Both the position numbers and the translations under genes were made by a program. A stretch of 64,000 nt of DNA from positions 1 through 64,000 of the forward strand of contig JANQMV010000050.1 in assembly GCA_028279865.1 (NCBI GenBank). The letters run 5' to 3'. Positions 9,754 to 19,730 of the stretch are shown here, piece after piece. This stretch comes from Candidatus Altimarinota bacterium. GTDB taxonomy: Bacteria > Patescibacteriota > Gracilibacteria > JANQMV01. The notes below the pieces were generated by a model that had not been told where the DNA came from, ran no database searches, and saw nothing but the letters and a program-made list of their open reading frames with translations. The first letter of the stretch is position 1; each line of letters opens with the position of its first letter.

Positions 9754-12700
9754 ATGGAAAATCCAATAAAAACAGGTATAAAAGAGCGCAAAAAATTTTT
9801 TGTAAGGACTTGACTTTGATTAGGAGTTTTAGCAAGTATTTTTTTGCTTTCAATCTTTTCTCTAAATTCAGATCTACTTCAGGGAGATATTTTTCAAGGT
9901 GGTTCTTCCAAAACAGACGCTTTTTATATTCCTGATTATCCGGCAAATGCTGGTGATTGAGGCGATATCCAAGTGGTTTCAACTAATGCGATTAATAATT
10001 TTGCGGGTTTTAGTTTTACACTAGTTTATAATGCAAATAAAATCTCTATTCCTGATAATGCTGTTACTGCTTGAGGGCTTGATTTTGTGAATTCAAAGAA
10101 CATTTCTCCGGGAAGACTTAAAGTTGTGGGTGCAAGCGGAAAAATAAATGGGGTTAGTCTTGCTGCCGGCAGTGATTTAGTTACAATTAATGAATTAGCT
10201 TTAATACCTAGCCTTGCAGATGGTGAAGTTTTAGATTTGAAAATTGAAGATTTTGAGCTTGTCAGATCTGTTTCTGGAACATTAACTTCAGAAAAGAATC
10301 TGCAAATTAATGCCGGTAAAATTACAATTGGTTCAGCTTGAGACTTGCAGCTACTTTCAGCAACACCTGTTGATAATATGACGGTTAAACTCACTTTTTC
10401 TGATTATATTACCAATATAGGTAGTTTTAATTTTGATAACGGATTGCTGCAAAACTCCGCAAGCATTGATAATCAAGATGGAAAATCAATTTTGGTAAAA
10501 ACATCATTGCAAACACAGTGAACTTTGTATGAAGTAGTTGCTTCCGGAAGTATGGGAAATGTAGAAGGTTCACTTTCTACGAATAATAAGGCTTATTTTA
10601 CGGGAATTGGTTCAATTACGCTTGCTTCGGATTTTGACCTTAATTCGGCTGTTGCGAATTCGGGAACAGGCATTTCTTTAAATTTTTCTGACGCTATTTT
10701 AGACGGCTCTGTTTATAAAAATGCTTTTAACCTTAATGAAACAAATACGGCAAACAATTTAGCGATTTATTCTGTAGAGAAATCACCAACGAATAGTAAA
10801 ATTGTTAATCTTTTGCTGACAGGCAGCACGATTTTGGATGGTACAAAGAATTATCAAATTACAGTTTCAAATTCCGGATTGGCAACTGATTTACGTCGCC
10901 AAAAAGATAATGCTTTTTTAGGTAAAAATATTATTACATTCCCGGGTTATGCGACATGATCAACGGCTGATCAATTTAGTGTTGTATCGGCAAAAGCGGT
11001 TTCTATAAACCAAGTTGAAGTTAATTTTTCTGAAAATTTATCTGCCAATACGGTTGATTCGAATGATTTTGAGATTTTAGGTGAAACAATTAACGCTGTT
11101 TGAATTCCGTATAACGGTAGTTATCAAAACGTACTTTTAACCCTTTCGGGAAGCTTAGCCTCCGGTCAATATTATACTGTAGTTGTGAATGATACCCAGA
11201 ACGGAATTTCCGCCTACTCGGGTAACGCTTTAAGCTCAGATAATACTACAACGTTAGTAGGTTATGGTACGCATACAGATACAAGTACTTTGGCACTATT
11301 GAGTGCAGAAGCAGTTTCACCAACTAAAATAAATCTAAATTTTAATCAGGCACCTCTTGCGTCTGATATGATTCCGGTAAATTTTGAGATTCTTCCTACT
11401 TTGACGATTACGGATGTTTCAGTTAACGGAAAGGTAGTTTCTTTGACTACTGCTGTACAAGCGGAAGAAGCTTTATATACCATTGTTGCTCGTTCAGATA
11501 AGATAAAAGATCAAGGTGGACTTCTAATTTCCGCCCAAAATACAACGACAGTAAATGGCTATCTTGCGAAGAATCCGGTCATTGATTCTGTTACACCAAA
11601 TCAAATTGTTAATGATGAGGAACATACAATTTTGATTGCTGGTAGTAATTTTGAAAATGGTACGAAAGCTTACTTAAATACACTAGAATTAGCAACAACG
11701 GTTCAATCCGGTCAAATTAAGGTTGTAGTTCCCGCTGAGACACTGGCTGGTGTTTATAGTCTTATCTTGAAAAGACCAAATGGAGAACAACTGGAGTTTG
11801 CAAATGCTCTTGTGATTGAAGATCCGGAACAAAATATTTTGGTACTTTCGGATGAGTCATATGCAAGCCCAAAGCTTGTACCAAATGATGGAGAAACACC
11901 AACAACTCTTTGGGTAAGAATTTCTGATCCAAAAGGGGTTAGTGATATTGACAAGGTTTTTCTTGATTTGAGACCCTTGGATGGTAATCCAGCAGCTGTC
12001 ATGCAAGCTGGTAGTGTCGTAGATACAAAGCGTTGGTTTAGTTTGGAAGTAAAAGTTCCAAACACTGTAACAACTTCAGCAACACCAATTCCAATTGAGG
12101 TGACAGCGCAAAATAAATCTGGTGATAAGGCTTTTGGTACTGTCAGCCTAATTGTTAATAATGATATTACCACCAGTATTGCTCCTGTGGTTGAGCAAGC
12201 TTATTCAACACCAAGTATTTTACGACCTGGTAATGAAGAAGAGATTTATTTTTACGCTTATGTAACTGATGCAGATTGAGCCAATACAATTAACACAGTT
12301 GTGATTAACCTTGGTCCCATTGGAGGAGCTCCTATGTTAATGGAGCCGGTTACTTGATCAAATAATACAAATTCAAATTTAAATAATCAGGAAGCAGATA
12401 CTTCAACGACGCCTTTTAGTTCATATTTTAGGAAGGATTCTTTAATTAAGCAGATTCTTCCGAAGGCATCTGCATCTTTCTCTGCTCCAACTTCAAATGG
12501 TCAGTGGTATAAGACTACTGAAGCCTTCCAATTACCTAGTAATATGCGAAAATGATCTTATAACCTTGAAGTTACAGCGACAGACAATACAGGGGTAACA
12601 GGAACATTGACTTTCACAGCCAAAACTTCCGTGAGTCAAAATAAACCTTTTATTGATGAAGATAAAGTTTATGTGACGCCAAGAGAATCTATTCCAAATG

Positions 12701-14295
12701 ATGACAAAACAACTTTTGTTATTCATGCTTACGTGGAAGATCCCGATGGTCTTGATGATATCGCTTCTGTGACACTTGATTTAGAGGAGATTAACTTACC
12801 GCCTGCAACAATGACAACAGAAGCAACGAGTGGTTTGTGAGGATGGTATAAAACGGCAGAATTAAAAATACCAGCCGAGGTGATTAGGGGAGTTAAGACT
12901 TTGGATCTTTATGCACGTGATAAAGCCTGAGCGGAAGGAGAAGCAAGTTTAGACATTAGAGTAACCAATTTTGATGAAGTGGGAGATGCTCCTGTCGTAA
13001 ATGTAGGTAGATCCTATACTTCTCCAAACGTAGCAATTAATGACGAAGCAACTAAATTAAGCCTATATGCTTATGTTTCTGATAAAGATGAGGATGTTGA
13101 TTATGTTATGGCAAATTTAACAAATGTTGCCCGTTATACAGGTCCGTCGAGAAATACACGTACCAATAGTGGTAGTAATAATTTGGATTACTATGATTAC
13201 ACAATAAGTAATGAAGATCAAAACCCTTGTGAAACAAATTCTGATACGATTTTATGTATGTTTCCAAGTGTTCAGGAAGGCAATGATGGTCGTTGGTTTG
13301 TTTTGAATGATGTAGTCGTTTTAGAAGAAGCTGCTCCAAGTATCGAACCATATCGTATTTGGATAACTGCTGTTGATAAAACAGGCAAATCAACTAAAGG
13401 ACATATCAATATTAACGTAACTGACGGGAAGACTCCGCTTGAGCAAATTTGAACACCAACATTGCAGCTTGCCTCTTCGACAAGTTTAAATTCCGTAGAA
13501 ATTTTGCTTTCAAATCCAATTGATTGATCAAATTTGAGTAGGACAGGCAAGGAATTTAAAATTACTGAAAAGAGTAATACTTCTGCAGAGCTTAATGTTG
13601 CAAGATCTGTGATTAATACAGAAGGCAATATTATAACCCTGACAACTTCTGATCAAGTTGCGGGTACTAGTTACACGGTTATTGCCGATGCGGAAAAATT
13701 GGGACTTAAAAATAACCAAGCTTCAGATACTTTGGCTGATTTTATCGGTTTTCAGAAAATTTGAGTTGAGCCAAAAGTAGATTTGGTAAGCTCAAATTCT
13801 TCCTATTTGGTTGAGGTAATTTTTAACAAGCCAATCAAACCAACATCAGTTAATCCGGATGGCTCTGATTTTGAGATTTTTACGATTGACGGAGGTGCGG
13901 AAAAATTAAAAACAATTCGCGCAAAAATTATAGATCAGCAGACTGTTTTAGTTACAACAGACGCTCAAATTTCTAATAAAAAGTACAGAATAAATATTAA
14001 AAATATTGAAAGTGCCGCAGGCAAACAAATAAGACAGATAGGGCTAACTTCAATGTTTAAATGATTTCAAAATATAGTGCATGAATCTTCAGAACTTCAA
14101 GTGCAAGCTGATTTTAATGGTGACGGTAAAGTTGATTTTACTGACTTTACGATGTTTTCAGCTGTATACGGATGAATGTGGAGTTCACTTAAGTCAGGAG
14201 ATGTGACTACTTTGGATGAAGTTGTGGAAAATTCAGGTATTCAACCGTCTTATAATCCAACTGAAACAACAACACCAGTACCATTGACAGAATAA
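9754..14295 (+). CDS. Giant cohesin-, Ig- and IPT-domain surface protein with C-terminal dockerin-like repeat (TGA read as Gly)
   Basis: A 1513-codon frame with about 18 in-frame TGA codons and no TAA/TAG until 14293. The N-terminus has a basic stretch and a membrane signal (RKKFFVRT, then a hydrophobic run to FSLNS). Next come a cohesin-like domain (about residues 70-190, with FAGFSFTLVYNANKISIPD), SbsA-type Ig-like domains, an IPT/TIG domain (DSVTPNQIVNDEEHTILIAG) and at least four copies of a roughly 100-150-residue repeat opening with (S/T)P...NDxxT and containing a DPDG-type turn. The tail carries one dockerin-like loop (DFNGDGKVDFTDFTMFSAVYG) and a Thr/Pro-rich end. In the repeat family one copy has TGA where another has GGT (DAD-x-ANTINTVVINL versus DPDGLDDIASVTLDL). 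It starts 19 bases after the previous gene and is probably the main scaffold of the operon. Confidence 0.82.
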
Positions 14296-14325
14296 AATAC
14301 ATAAAAAATTAATAATTTTAAAAAA

Positions 14326-14490
14326 ATGGAACAGAAAAATTTTTTAACAGATGCCGAGCTGACACTTATGCGTGAATGCGCTCAATTGCCACAAGATAAA
14401 ATTCTTGCTGGTGATATTGGTGCTTTGCGTAGATTGATTGAGACTACTTTGGGTAATAAGGCTCGCTTAATTAATTGTAAATTCAGATAA
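14326..14490 (+). CDS. Small conserved-context protein of unknown function (54 aa)
   Basis: A 54-codon frame from ATG to TAA, tucked between the giant surface protein and the cohesin lipoprotein, with 30 bases before it and one base after it. The product is soluble and mixed-charge (MEQKNFLTDAELTLMREC at the start, LIETTLGNKARLINCKFR at the end), with no signal peptide or membrane segment. It has two cysteines. I do not recognise a family. Its tight placement suggests it is translated with the operon; a regulatory or chaperone role would be speculation. Confidence 0.6.
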   Translation: MEQKNFLTDAELTLMRECAQLPQDKILAGDIGALRRLIETTLGNKARLINCKFR

Positions 14491-14491
14491 T

Positions 14492-15052
14492 ATGAACAAA
14501 ACCTTTGCCTTCATCATAGGCTTAATCATCTTATCAAGTTGCGCTTTGCAAGAAGCTGAGCAAAGACCTTCGGCAGAAATAGTAGATAAGATTAAATCTG
14601 CGCAGAAAATTGACAAAAGTATTGAGTTTAAATTAACAAAAACAAAAATTACTCCGAAAACTTTTAGAGTTAGTCTTGATTTAAGTAATCCGGAAAAAAG
14701 AGAAATTAATTCTGTTAGGACGTGGCTTTCTTATAATCCGGAAGACTTAAAAATTATCAAAATTGAGACTCAAGACTCGGATTTTAATTTAGCGGCTCCG
14801 GGCGAGAATGAATATGATGCTGAAGCAGGTTTAATCAAAATTGGCAGAAGTCAAACCAATGGAGTTAGACAAAAATCAGAAATGAAAGTAGCTGAAATTA
14901 TGCTTGAAAAAACTCAAACAGGTTCTGTCATTCTTGATTTTTATAATTATCATGAAAATCAAGATGGTCATATCAATGCGAATATTTTATTTGAAGGAAG
15001 AGTTTATAATTTGGCAGCAAAACCAGACTCACCGGGACTCATCATTGAATAA
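14492..15052 (+). CDS. Lipoprotein with a cohesin-like domain
   Basis: The signal peptide ends in a lipobox (LIILSSC), so the protein should be lipid-anchored at Cys17 or so. The mature part is one beta-sandwich resembling cohesin domains: FRVSLDLSNPEKREINSVRT, then WLSYNPEDLKIIKIE and the late strand AGLIKIGRS. Cohesins bind dockerin repeats, and two neighbouring products carry dockerin-like repeats, so this is a plausible membrane anchor for them. It is a close paralogue of the cohesin domain of the next gene; the alignment places Gly (GGT) here opposite a TGA there. The gene itself has no TGA. Confidence 0.8.
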   Translation: MNKTFAFIIGLIILSSCALQEAEQRPSAEIVDKIKSAQKIDKSIEFKLTKTKITPKTFRVSLDLSNPEKREINSVRTWLSYNPEDLKIIKIETQDSDFNLAAPGENEYDAEAGLIKIGRSQTNGVRQKSEMKVAEIMLEKTQTGSVILDFYNYHENQDGHINANILFEGRVYNLAAKPDSPGLIIE

Positions 15053-15105
15053 ATTTAATAAATAAAGATTTGCGAATTTCTAAACTAAAAATTAACTTTT
15101 AAAAA

Positions 15106-16224
15106 ATGTTAAAAAACAAAATAAAATTAGGTTTAATTGCAATTGTATTTTGATTTTTTGTAAATTGATTTCAAAATCTAGCTTTGGCTGCAATAGCTGA
15201 TACGACATTGGAAATTAGAGATAGATGTAATGAAGGTATACAGTGCCCTGCTCCTCAAATTACAGGCTCTCAAATTAAGTCAGTCATTGGTCGTAATTTT
15301 GAGACGGAATTCAACCTTGATATTTATATTAAAAACCCTTCAAGGCAGGAGGTTATCTCTGCACAAACTTGGTTGGAGTATGATAAGTCCAAACTACAAG
15401 TTGCAAAAATTGATGTTTCAAATTCAGCTTTTGATTTTGTTGCACCCGGAGAAAACCATTTTGATAATGCGGAGTGATTAATTAAAATCGGTCGTTCTGC
15501 AATTGGTACGAAAGCCAATTCGCAAGAAATTTTTGTGGCGAACATAACCTTTAAAGTTATTACAAAAAATTTAGGAACAGCTTTGCTAAAATTTCATGAT
15601 TATCAAATCGGTGAATCCGGACATACTAGTGTCAGAGTAATGGAAGATAATTTTCCGGTTAATGTTTTGGCCAATGAACCGAAATATTTTGTCGTGCCGG
15701 TGAATCAATCCGGAAATTTTACCGATGAAAATAATACCAATCAATCTGATACTGGTTCCCAAGATCAGCCGAATGTTACCCCTCTTACACTAACTCGTCC
15801 GACAGGTTTTAAAGCAACTACCGGAAATGGATATGTTTTCTTGATTTGGGATAAAAGTGAAGATTCTAGCTTAAAGGGATATAATCTTTACTATTCAACT
15901 ACCAGTGGTCGATATTTACAAAGACGTCCGGTTTGAAATGTCAATCAATACGAAATGAATAATTTGGAAAACGGCAAAACCTACTATTTTGCAATTACCG
16001 CCTATGATCAATTCGACAGAGAAACAGATTACTCCAATGAAGTACGTATTACAGTCGGCGATCCGAATTCCTCTAGTAATCCAATCTTAATTTCGCGTGA
16101 TGATTATTTAACAAAAGTTCCGGAGCAACCTCAAAATGGTCCTGCTGTAATTTTTATAATCACGCTTTTGGCTCTAATCTCCAGTTTCATTTTCTTAAAA
16201 CTCAGGAAAATACACGCTATTTAA
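15106..16224 (+). CDS. Membrane-anchored cohesin-FN3 surface protein (TGA read as Gly)
   Basis: A 372-codon frame with four TGA codons (two in the signal peptide, one in the cohesin domain at 15475, one in the FN3 domain). Order: signal peptide, cohesin-like domain (about residues 45-180, with AQTWLEYDKSKLQVAKI), an acidic linker rich in Asn/Gln/Thr, a fibronectin type III domain (TRPTGFKATTGNGYVFLIWD ... YYFAITAYDQFDRETDYSNE), and a C-terminal transmembrane helix with a short basic tail (KLRKIHAI). The tail anchor makes it a surface receptor. The segment DNAE-x-LIKIGRS, with x = TGA, aligns with DAEAGLIKIGRS in the previous gene. Confidence 0.82.
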
Positions 16225-16249
16225 AAATCTAATAATTAATAAAAATAAC

Positions 16250-17041
16250 ATGTCAAATCCTCTTGATGATCAAAAAAAAGAAAAAAATACCCCTTGGACA
16301 ATGGTCTGAGATGACGGTGGTGAAATAAAAAAATCTGTTGTAAATAATTCAAAAGAAATTAAAACAGCGGAATGAGAATGAAAAAAACTAAAAGTTTTGC
16401 CATACGTTTTCACAGCTTTAACTTTTTTATTAATTTTTTTCTTTAGTAATCAATTTGAAAATTTGGGTGCGGATTTATTTACCAGTGGAGCTTGAAAAGA
16501 CGTACGTTTTGGTATCCCCGTCACGAGTAATCCTTTGCAAGAAGGTCTTTTAGAGAATTGAAAAACTGACGAAGTATCACATACCGGTTCATTGATTCAA
16601 GATCAAGAAAATTCAGATACTGCACATAAACAAGAAAATGTTGAGCAAGAAACTCAATCAATTGAAGTTATTCCACAAGTAGAAGTTCCGCTGGCACAAG
16701 AAGTTTTTGTTGAACCGATTCAAAATAATGCCAATCTTATTCCTGAAAATTTACATACAGCGGCATCGACTGAAAAACAAAATGATGCAAATTCAAATTC
16801 AGCCTTTCGTCCGAATGTTCATACTTATGACAAAGTTCCCCAAGTTCAAGTTTCAGAAAATTTACAAACTTTGCAGCTGGAAAACTTGCATGCTTCTGCT
16901 CCCGTTTCTGTGGATCAGAAACGTGAAATACCTAAGCCACAGCAAAACGTACAATCTGGTCCGGAAGAGAATTTAGTTGTTTTGCTTACTTTGTGTTTCG
17001 CTAGCGTGGCTTGGTTCTTAATGCGTAGAGTACGGGCGTAA
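16250..17041 (+). CDS. Two-helix membrane protein with Gln/Glu-rich linker (TGA read as Gly)
   Basis: A 263-codon frame with five TGA codons, all in the first half. The protein starts with a charged cytoplasmic stretch (MSNPLDDQKKEKNTPWTMV) and has a first transmembrane helix (VFTALTFLLIFFFS), then a low-complexity Gln/Glu/Val/Asn-rich region of about 150 residues and a C-terminal membrane segment (LVVLLTLCFASVAWFLMRR). I recognise no enzyme domain. It is the last gene of the surface operon, 25 bases after the cohesin-FN3 gene, and may anchor or space the assembly at the envelope (inference). The next gene is on the other strand, only 14 bases away. Confidence 0.75.
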
Positions 17042-17055
17042 ATTAAAGGAGCAGT

Positions 17056-17919
17056 TTAATTAAGCAAACAACCTCCTTGGCATTTTTTGATCAATTTGCA
17101 AGTTTGGCAATTTGCAAAGGGTTGATTTGCTTGTACAGATTTTTGTTGATACTGAAGTATTTTTTGACTGAGTTGAAAGAGGGACGAGGATTTTTTAAAG
17201 TCAAAGTTGTGCGTGTGTTTTTCACAAAATGTTAATGTTTGACCATTATGATGAAAGGTTGGCATAAAGACAGGGCAATCAAAGCAAGAATTTATTGTTT
17301 TGTATTCTTTGGGAACATTCAGGCAGAGAGGGGTTGGTATTCTTAAAATTCTGCTTTTATCGCTTATACCAAAAAAGTTTGACTGTTTGATAGTTTGTAA
17401 AATATTTTGTTGAAAATTTTCTAAAGTGCTTTTTGGTAAAATAATCCCTCTTGGCTGAATTTTTAATTCCAAGTTAAGTTTTTGAGCTAATTTTTTGATT
17501 AGATTGACTTCATTTTCAGAGTCTTGAGGATGAAAACTAAAGCGTAGATTTATGTTGATATGACTGATTTTTTGATATTGCCTGATATTGTTTTCAATGT
17601 TTTTTCTATTTTGAGGAGATTCTAGATATTTTCTTAAATTAACTTCTAGATTGGCAGGATAGTAGAAATTCTCTACTAAAGTTTCACCCTCTGTATAAAG
17701 AACCGCTTTAATTTTTTTTTGCTTCAAAAAATTTAAGGCATCTAAAATCCCATACCAACTTAAAGCTTTAGCTGAAAAAAAAATTTTTTTTAATTTGTGT
17801 TCCAAGCTAACCCGATCAACTATATTGAAAAAATTGTGTAAATTAAGTACATCTTTTGTAGATTGTCCTTTTGTTAAAATTGAAATAACTTCAAAAAATT
17901 TATATTTCATTTTTTTCAC
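17056..17919 (-). CDS. SPASM-type, radical-SAM-like protein lacking the N-terminal CxxxCxxC
   Basis: The C-terminal third has the cysteine layout of SPASM/twitch auxiliary iron-sulfur domains: CFDCP, then a GQTLTFC segment, then CQTCKLIKKCQGGC. The first 200 residues look like a degenerate TIM-barrel half (SAKALSWYGILDALNFLKQK resembles the GGEP region of radical SAM proteins), but there is no CxxxCxxC for the SAM-binding cluster. It is therefore either a partner protein that binds auxiliary clusters and substrate, or a decayed maturase. The frame is intact, which favours a retained function. It is co-directional with the peptide and radical SAM genes upstream, separated from them by a strong palindrome. 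Confidence 0.6.
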   Translation of the reverse strand: MKKMKYKFFEVISILTKGQSTKDVLNLHNFFNIVDRVSLEHKLKKIFFSAKALSWYGILDALNFLKQKKIKAVLYTEGETLVENFYYPANLEVNLRKYLESPQNRKNIENNIRQYQKISHININLRFSFHPQDSENEVNLIKKLAQKLNLELKIQPRGIILPKSTLENFQQNILQTIKQSNFFGISDKSRILRIPTPLCLNVPKEYKTINSCFDCPVFMPTFHHNGQTLTFCEKHTHNFDFKKSSSLFQLSQKILQYQQKSVQANQPFANCQTCKLIKKCQGGCLLN

Positions 17920-17940
17920 ATATTAATTTCTCAGCTTTAA

Positions 17941-17980
17941 GTAAACTAAAAAAATATTGTACAATATTTTTTTAGTTTAC
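17941..17980. terminator. Perfect 40-bp palindrome, probable terminator
   Basis: The sequence is its own reverse complement over 40 bases (arm GTAAACTAAAAAAATATTGT), with no loop. It contains A7 and T7 runs, so the folded RNA would end in U-rich sequence on either strand. It sits between the stop of the exported Ig-like gene and the start of the SPASM gene, both on the minus strand. A role as a binding site for a dimeric protein is also possible. Confidence 0.65.
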
Positions 17981-18011
17981 GTGTTGGAAAACATTAGCCT
18001 TAATGCAAGGT

Positions 18012-19691
18012 TTAACTTTTTAATTTTTTAAGTAGGAGAGAAAAAAGCAAGATTATTAGCCCCACCATTAAGATTAATAAACCTGTTTTTAACAAGTTTT
18101 GTTTTGCTAAATTTTCTATTTTTTCTTCTTTCTCATCACTTGAACTAAGATTGTTAGTTTGTTTTTCCATTAATTCTTGATCTTCGTCTTGTGCGTTAGT
18201 TTCATCTTCTAAGGGCGTGCTTAATTTTTCTACGACTTCAATTTCAAAACTATCTAACAGAAATCTGTCATCTTCGTTTTGTCCCCAAATTTGTAGGCTA
18301 GCCTTTGTTATATTTGTTCCTGTTCCGCTAAGAATGAGGTTGTCAGTATCAACTGAGAGCCATTCCGGCAGTGGTGATCCATCTTCTAAGGTAACTAAAT
18401 ATTTTTGATAACCACCGGGAATTTCGTAGGTAAAGAATTCTGCTTGTTCGATTTTTATTCCTTTTTTAGGCTTTTGTACGATAGGCAAAAACTGTTTAAA
18501 ATCTTGATAACCTCCTTCTGCCTTCGTTTTTAGTTCTTTTTGAAAGGTCTCAGGGCTGTTGGCAAGCTCTGTCTCTAAATAGGTTTGAAATTGCTTGATT
18601 TGTTCCCTGGAATAATCTTTGTCATTTGCTTCTATGAAAAAATATTCGTATCGAGCGATATTACGAGGCTGTTTGAAGTAATTTTTAATCTCCAGTTTGT
18701 CTAAATTAAGTTCGTCCTCATATCTAAAAAATTGAATCCATTCAAGCCAAGTCAGTTCTTCTTCTTCATTGTTGGGGAAAATTTTATTCGCCAGACTGAT
18801 TGTTTTTTCAAGCATTTGCTGCTCTTTGAAAAGCATATCCATAAAAACAGCATGCCTATTCCATGCGAAATAAGTATGCGTAAAAATAGAACCATTTATA
18901 AAAATCGGCTTGATACCTGTTGGTATTTGATTGGATATTTCAATCACGGCATTTTCATCTTCAAAAATTTTTTCAAAACTTTCCTTTGCTTTGCTTTTTG
19001 CGTACAAATTTGCAGCAATTTCTTGGAAGGTAGTCCAAGCTTCCAAGCTTGCTTCAATCAAAGTATGAACATTGTATAATTGTTCTAACTCGGGGTTTTC
19101 CGGAAGAATAAAAAGACTTTTTTTGCTAAACAAATCCAGTGCATTTTTATCTCGAATTGTTTTTTCAATATAAACTTCTTTGTAATTGTTTACTGTTTTA
19201 ATCTCAAAGACATTGGGAGAAGCAACCATGGCAAAATCTCCTTTTTCAAGGTTGTCTAATTTTTTTTCTGTCAACGGTGTATAGGTTGTTGCGTAGCAGT
19301 AGAGAAATGAATTTTTTTGATCCGTTTCCAGGCTTTGGGTGCCAAGCTCAAGACTGTGTATCTTTTGTTCGGTTAAGCCTGAGTCAAACAAGTTATAAAC
19401 ATTAAAGATATCTTTTAAGTTTAAATTACTTTCAGTTCCTTGAGTGATTTTTTTGGTTTTTATATACTTATCATCAAAATATGTCATTAAAAGGGGGTCA
19501 ACACTGGATGAATGTGTTTGTGCTTGTGATGAAAAATCAGAAGAATCAAAATTTTCTGTTTCCAAGGGGTATTGTTGAATTGAGTCTGTTAATTGCTCAA
19601 GACAATTTGCTTCCATAGTTTTTGCTGCATTTGCATAAGGGAAACCGAAGACCAAAAGAGAGATAAAGGTCAGAACAAGTTTTAATTTCAT
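18012..19691 (-). CDS. Exported membrane-anchored protein with C-terminal putative Ig (He_PIG-like) domain
   Basis: About 559 residues from the chosen ATG, which gives a clean signal peptide (MKLKLVLTFISLLVFGFPYA). A longer start 33 bases upstream would put a charged extension before it. The large middle part (about residues 40-390) is mostly helical and matches no family I know. Near 400-470 is a cadherin-like putative Ig domain of He_PIG style (GSPLPEWLSVDTDNLILSGT). A charged linker and a C-terminal transmembrane helix with a Lys-rich tail follow. The gene starts 39 bases downstream of the small Cys/Asp-rich peptide gene on the same strand, so the two are probably co-transcribed. It could process, carry or receive the peptide; this is context only. 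Confidence 0.65.
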   Translation of the reverse strand: MKLKLVLTFISLLVFGFPYANAAKTMEANCLEQLTDSIQQYPLETENFDSSDFSSQAQTHSSSVDPLLMTYFDDKYIKTKKITQGTESNLNLKDIFNVYNLFDSGLTEQKIHSLELGTQSLETDQKNSFLYCYATTYTPLTEKKLDNLEKGDFAMVASPNVFEIKTVNNYKEVYIEKTIRDKNALDLFSKKSLFILPENPELEQLYNVHTLIEASLEAWTTFQEIAANLYAKSKAKESFEKIFEDENAVIEISNQIPTGIKPIFINGSIFTHTYFAWNRHAVFMDMLFKEQQMLEKTISLANKIFPNNEEEELTWLEWIQFFRYEDELNLDKLEIKNYFKQPRNIARYEYFFIEANDKDYSREQIKQFQTYLETELANSPETFQKELKTKAEGGYQDFKQFLPIVQKPKKGIKIEQAEFFTYEIPGGYQKYLVTLEDGSPLPEWLSVDTDNLILSGTGTNITKASLQIWGQNEDDRFLLDSFEIEVVEKLSTPLEDETNAQDEDQELMEKQTNNLSSSDEKEEKIENLAKQNLLKTGLLILMVGLIILLFSLLLKKLKS

Positions 19692-19730
19692 AATTTTTAT
19701 TTTTAAAAATATTTTTAATAACACATTTTT

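Noticed and set aside
7068-17041. TGA as tryptophan (Mycoplasma-type code)
   Set aside because: Some single positions would accept Trp, but aligned repeats and the MFS motif give Gly. TGG is used normally for Trp in the same genes.
7068-17041. A pseudogene cluster or sequencing errors
   Set aside because: Four frames remain open for 263 to 1513 codons with only TGA, never TAA or TAG, and no frameshifts. Random decay would not do this.
7068-17041. Selenocysteine at TGA codons
   Set aside because: Far too many TGA codons per gene, at turn positions typical of Gly, and no sign of a SECIS-like element after each.
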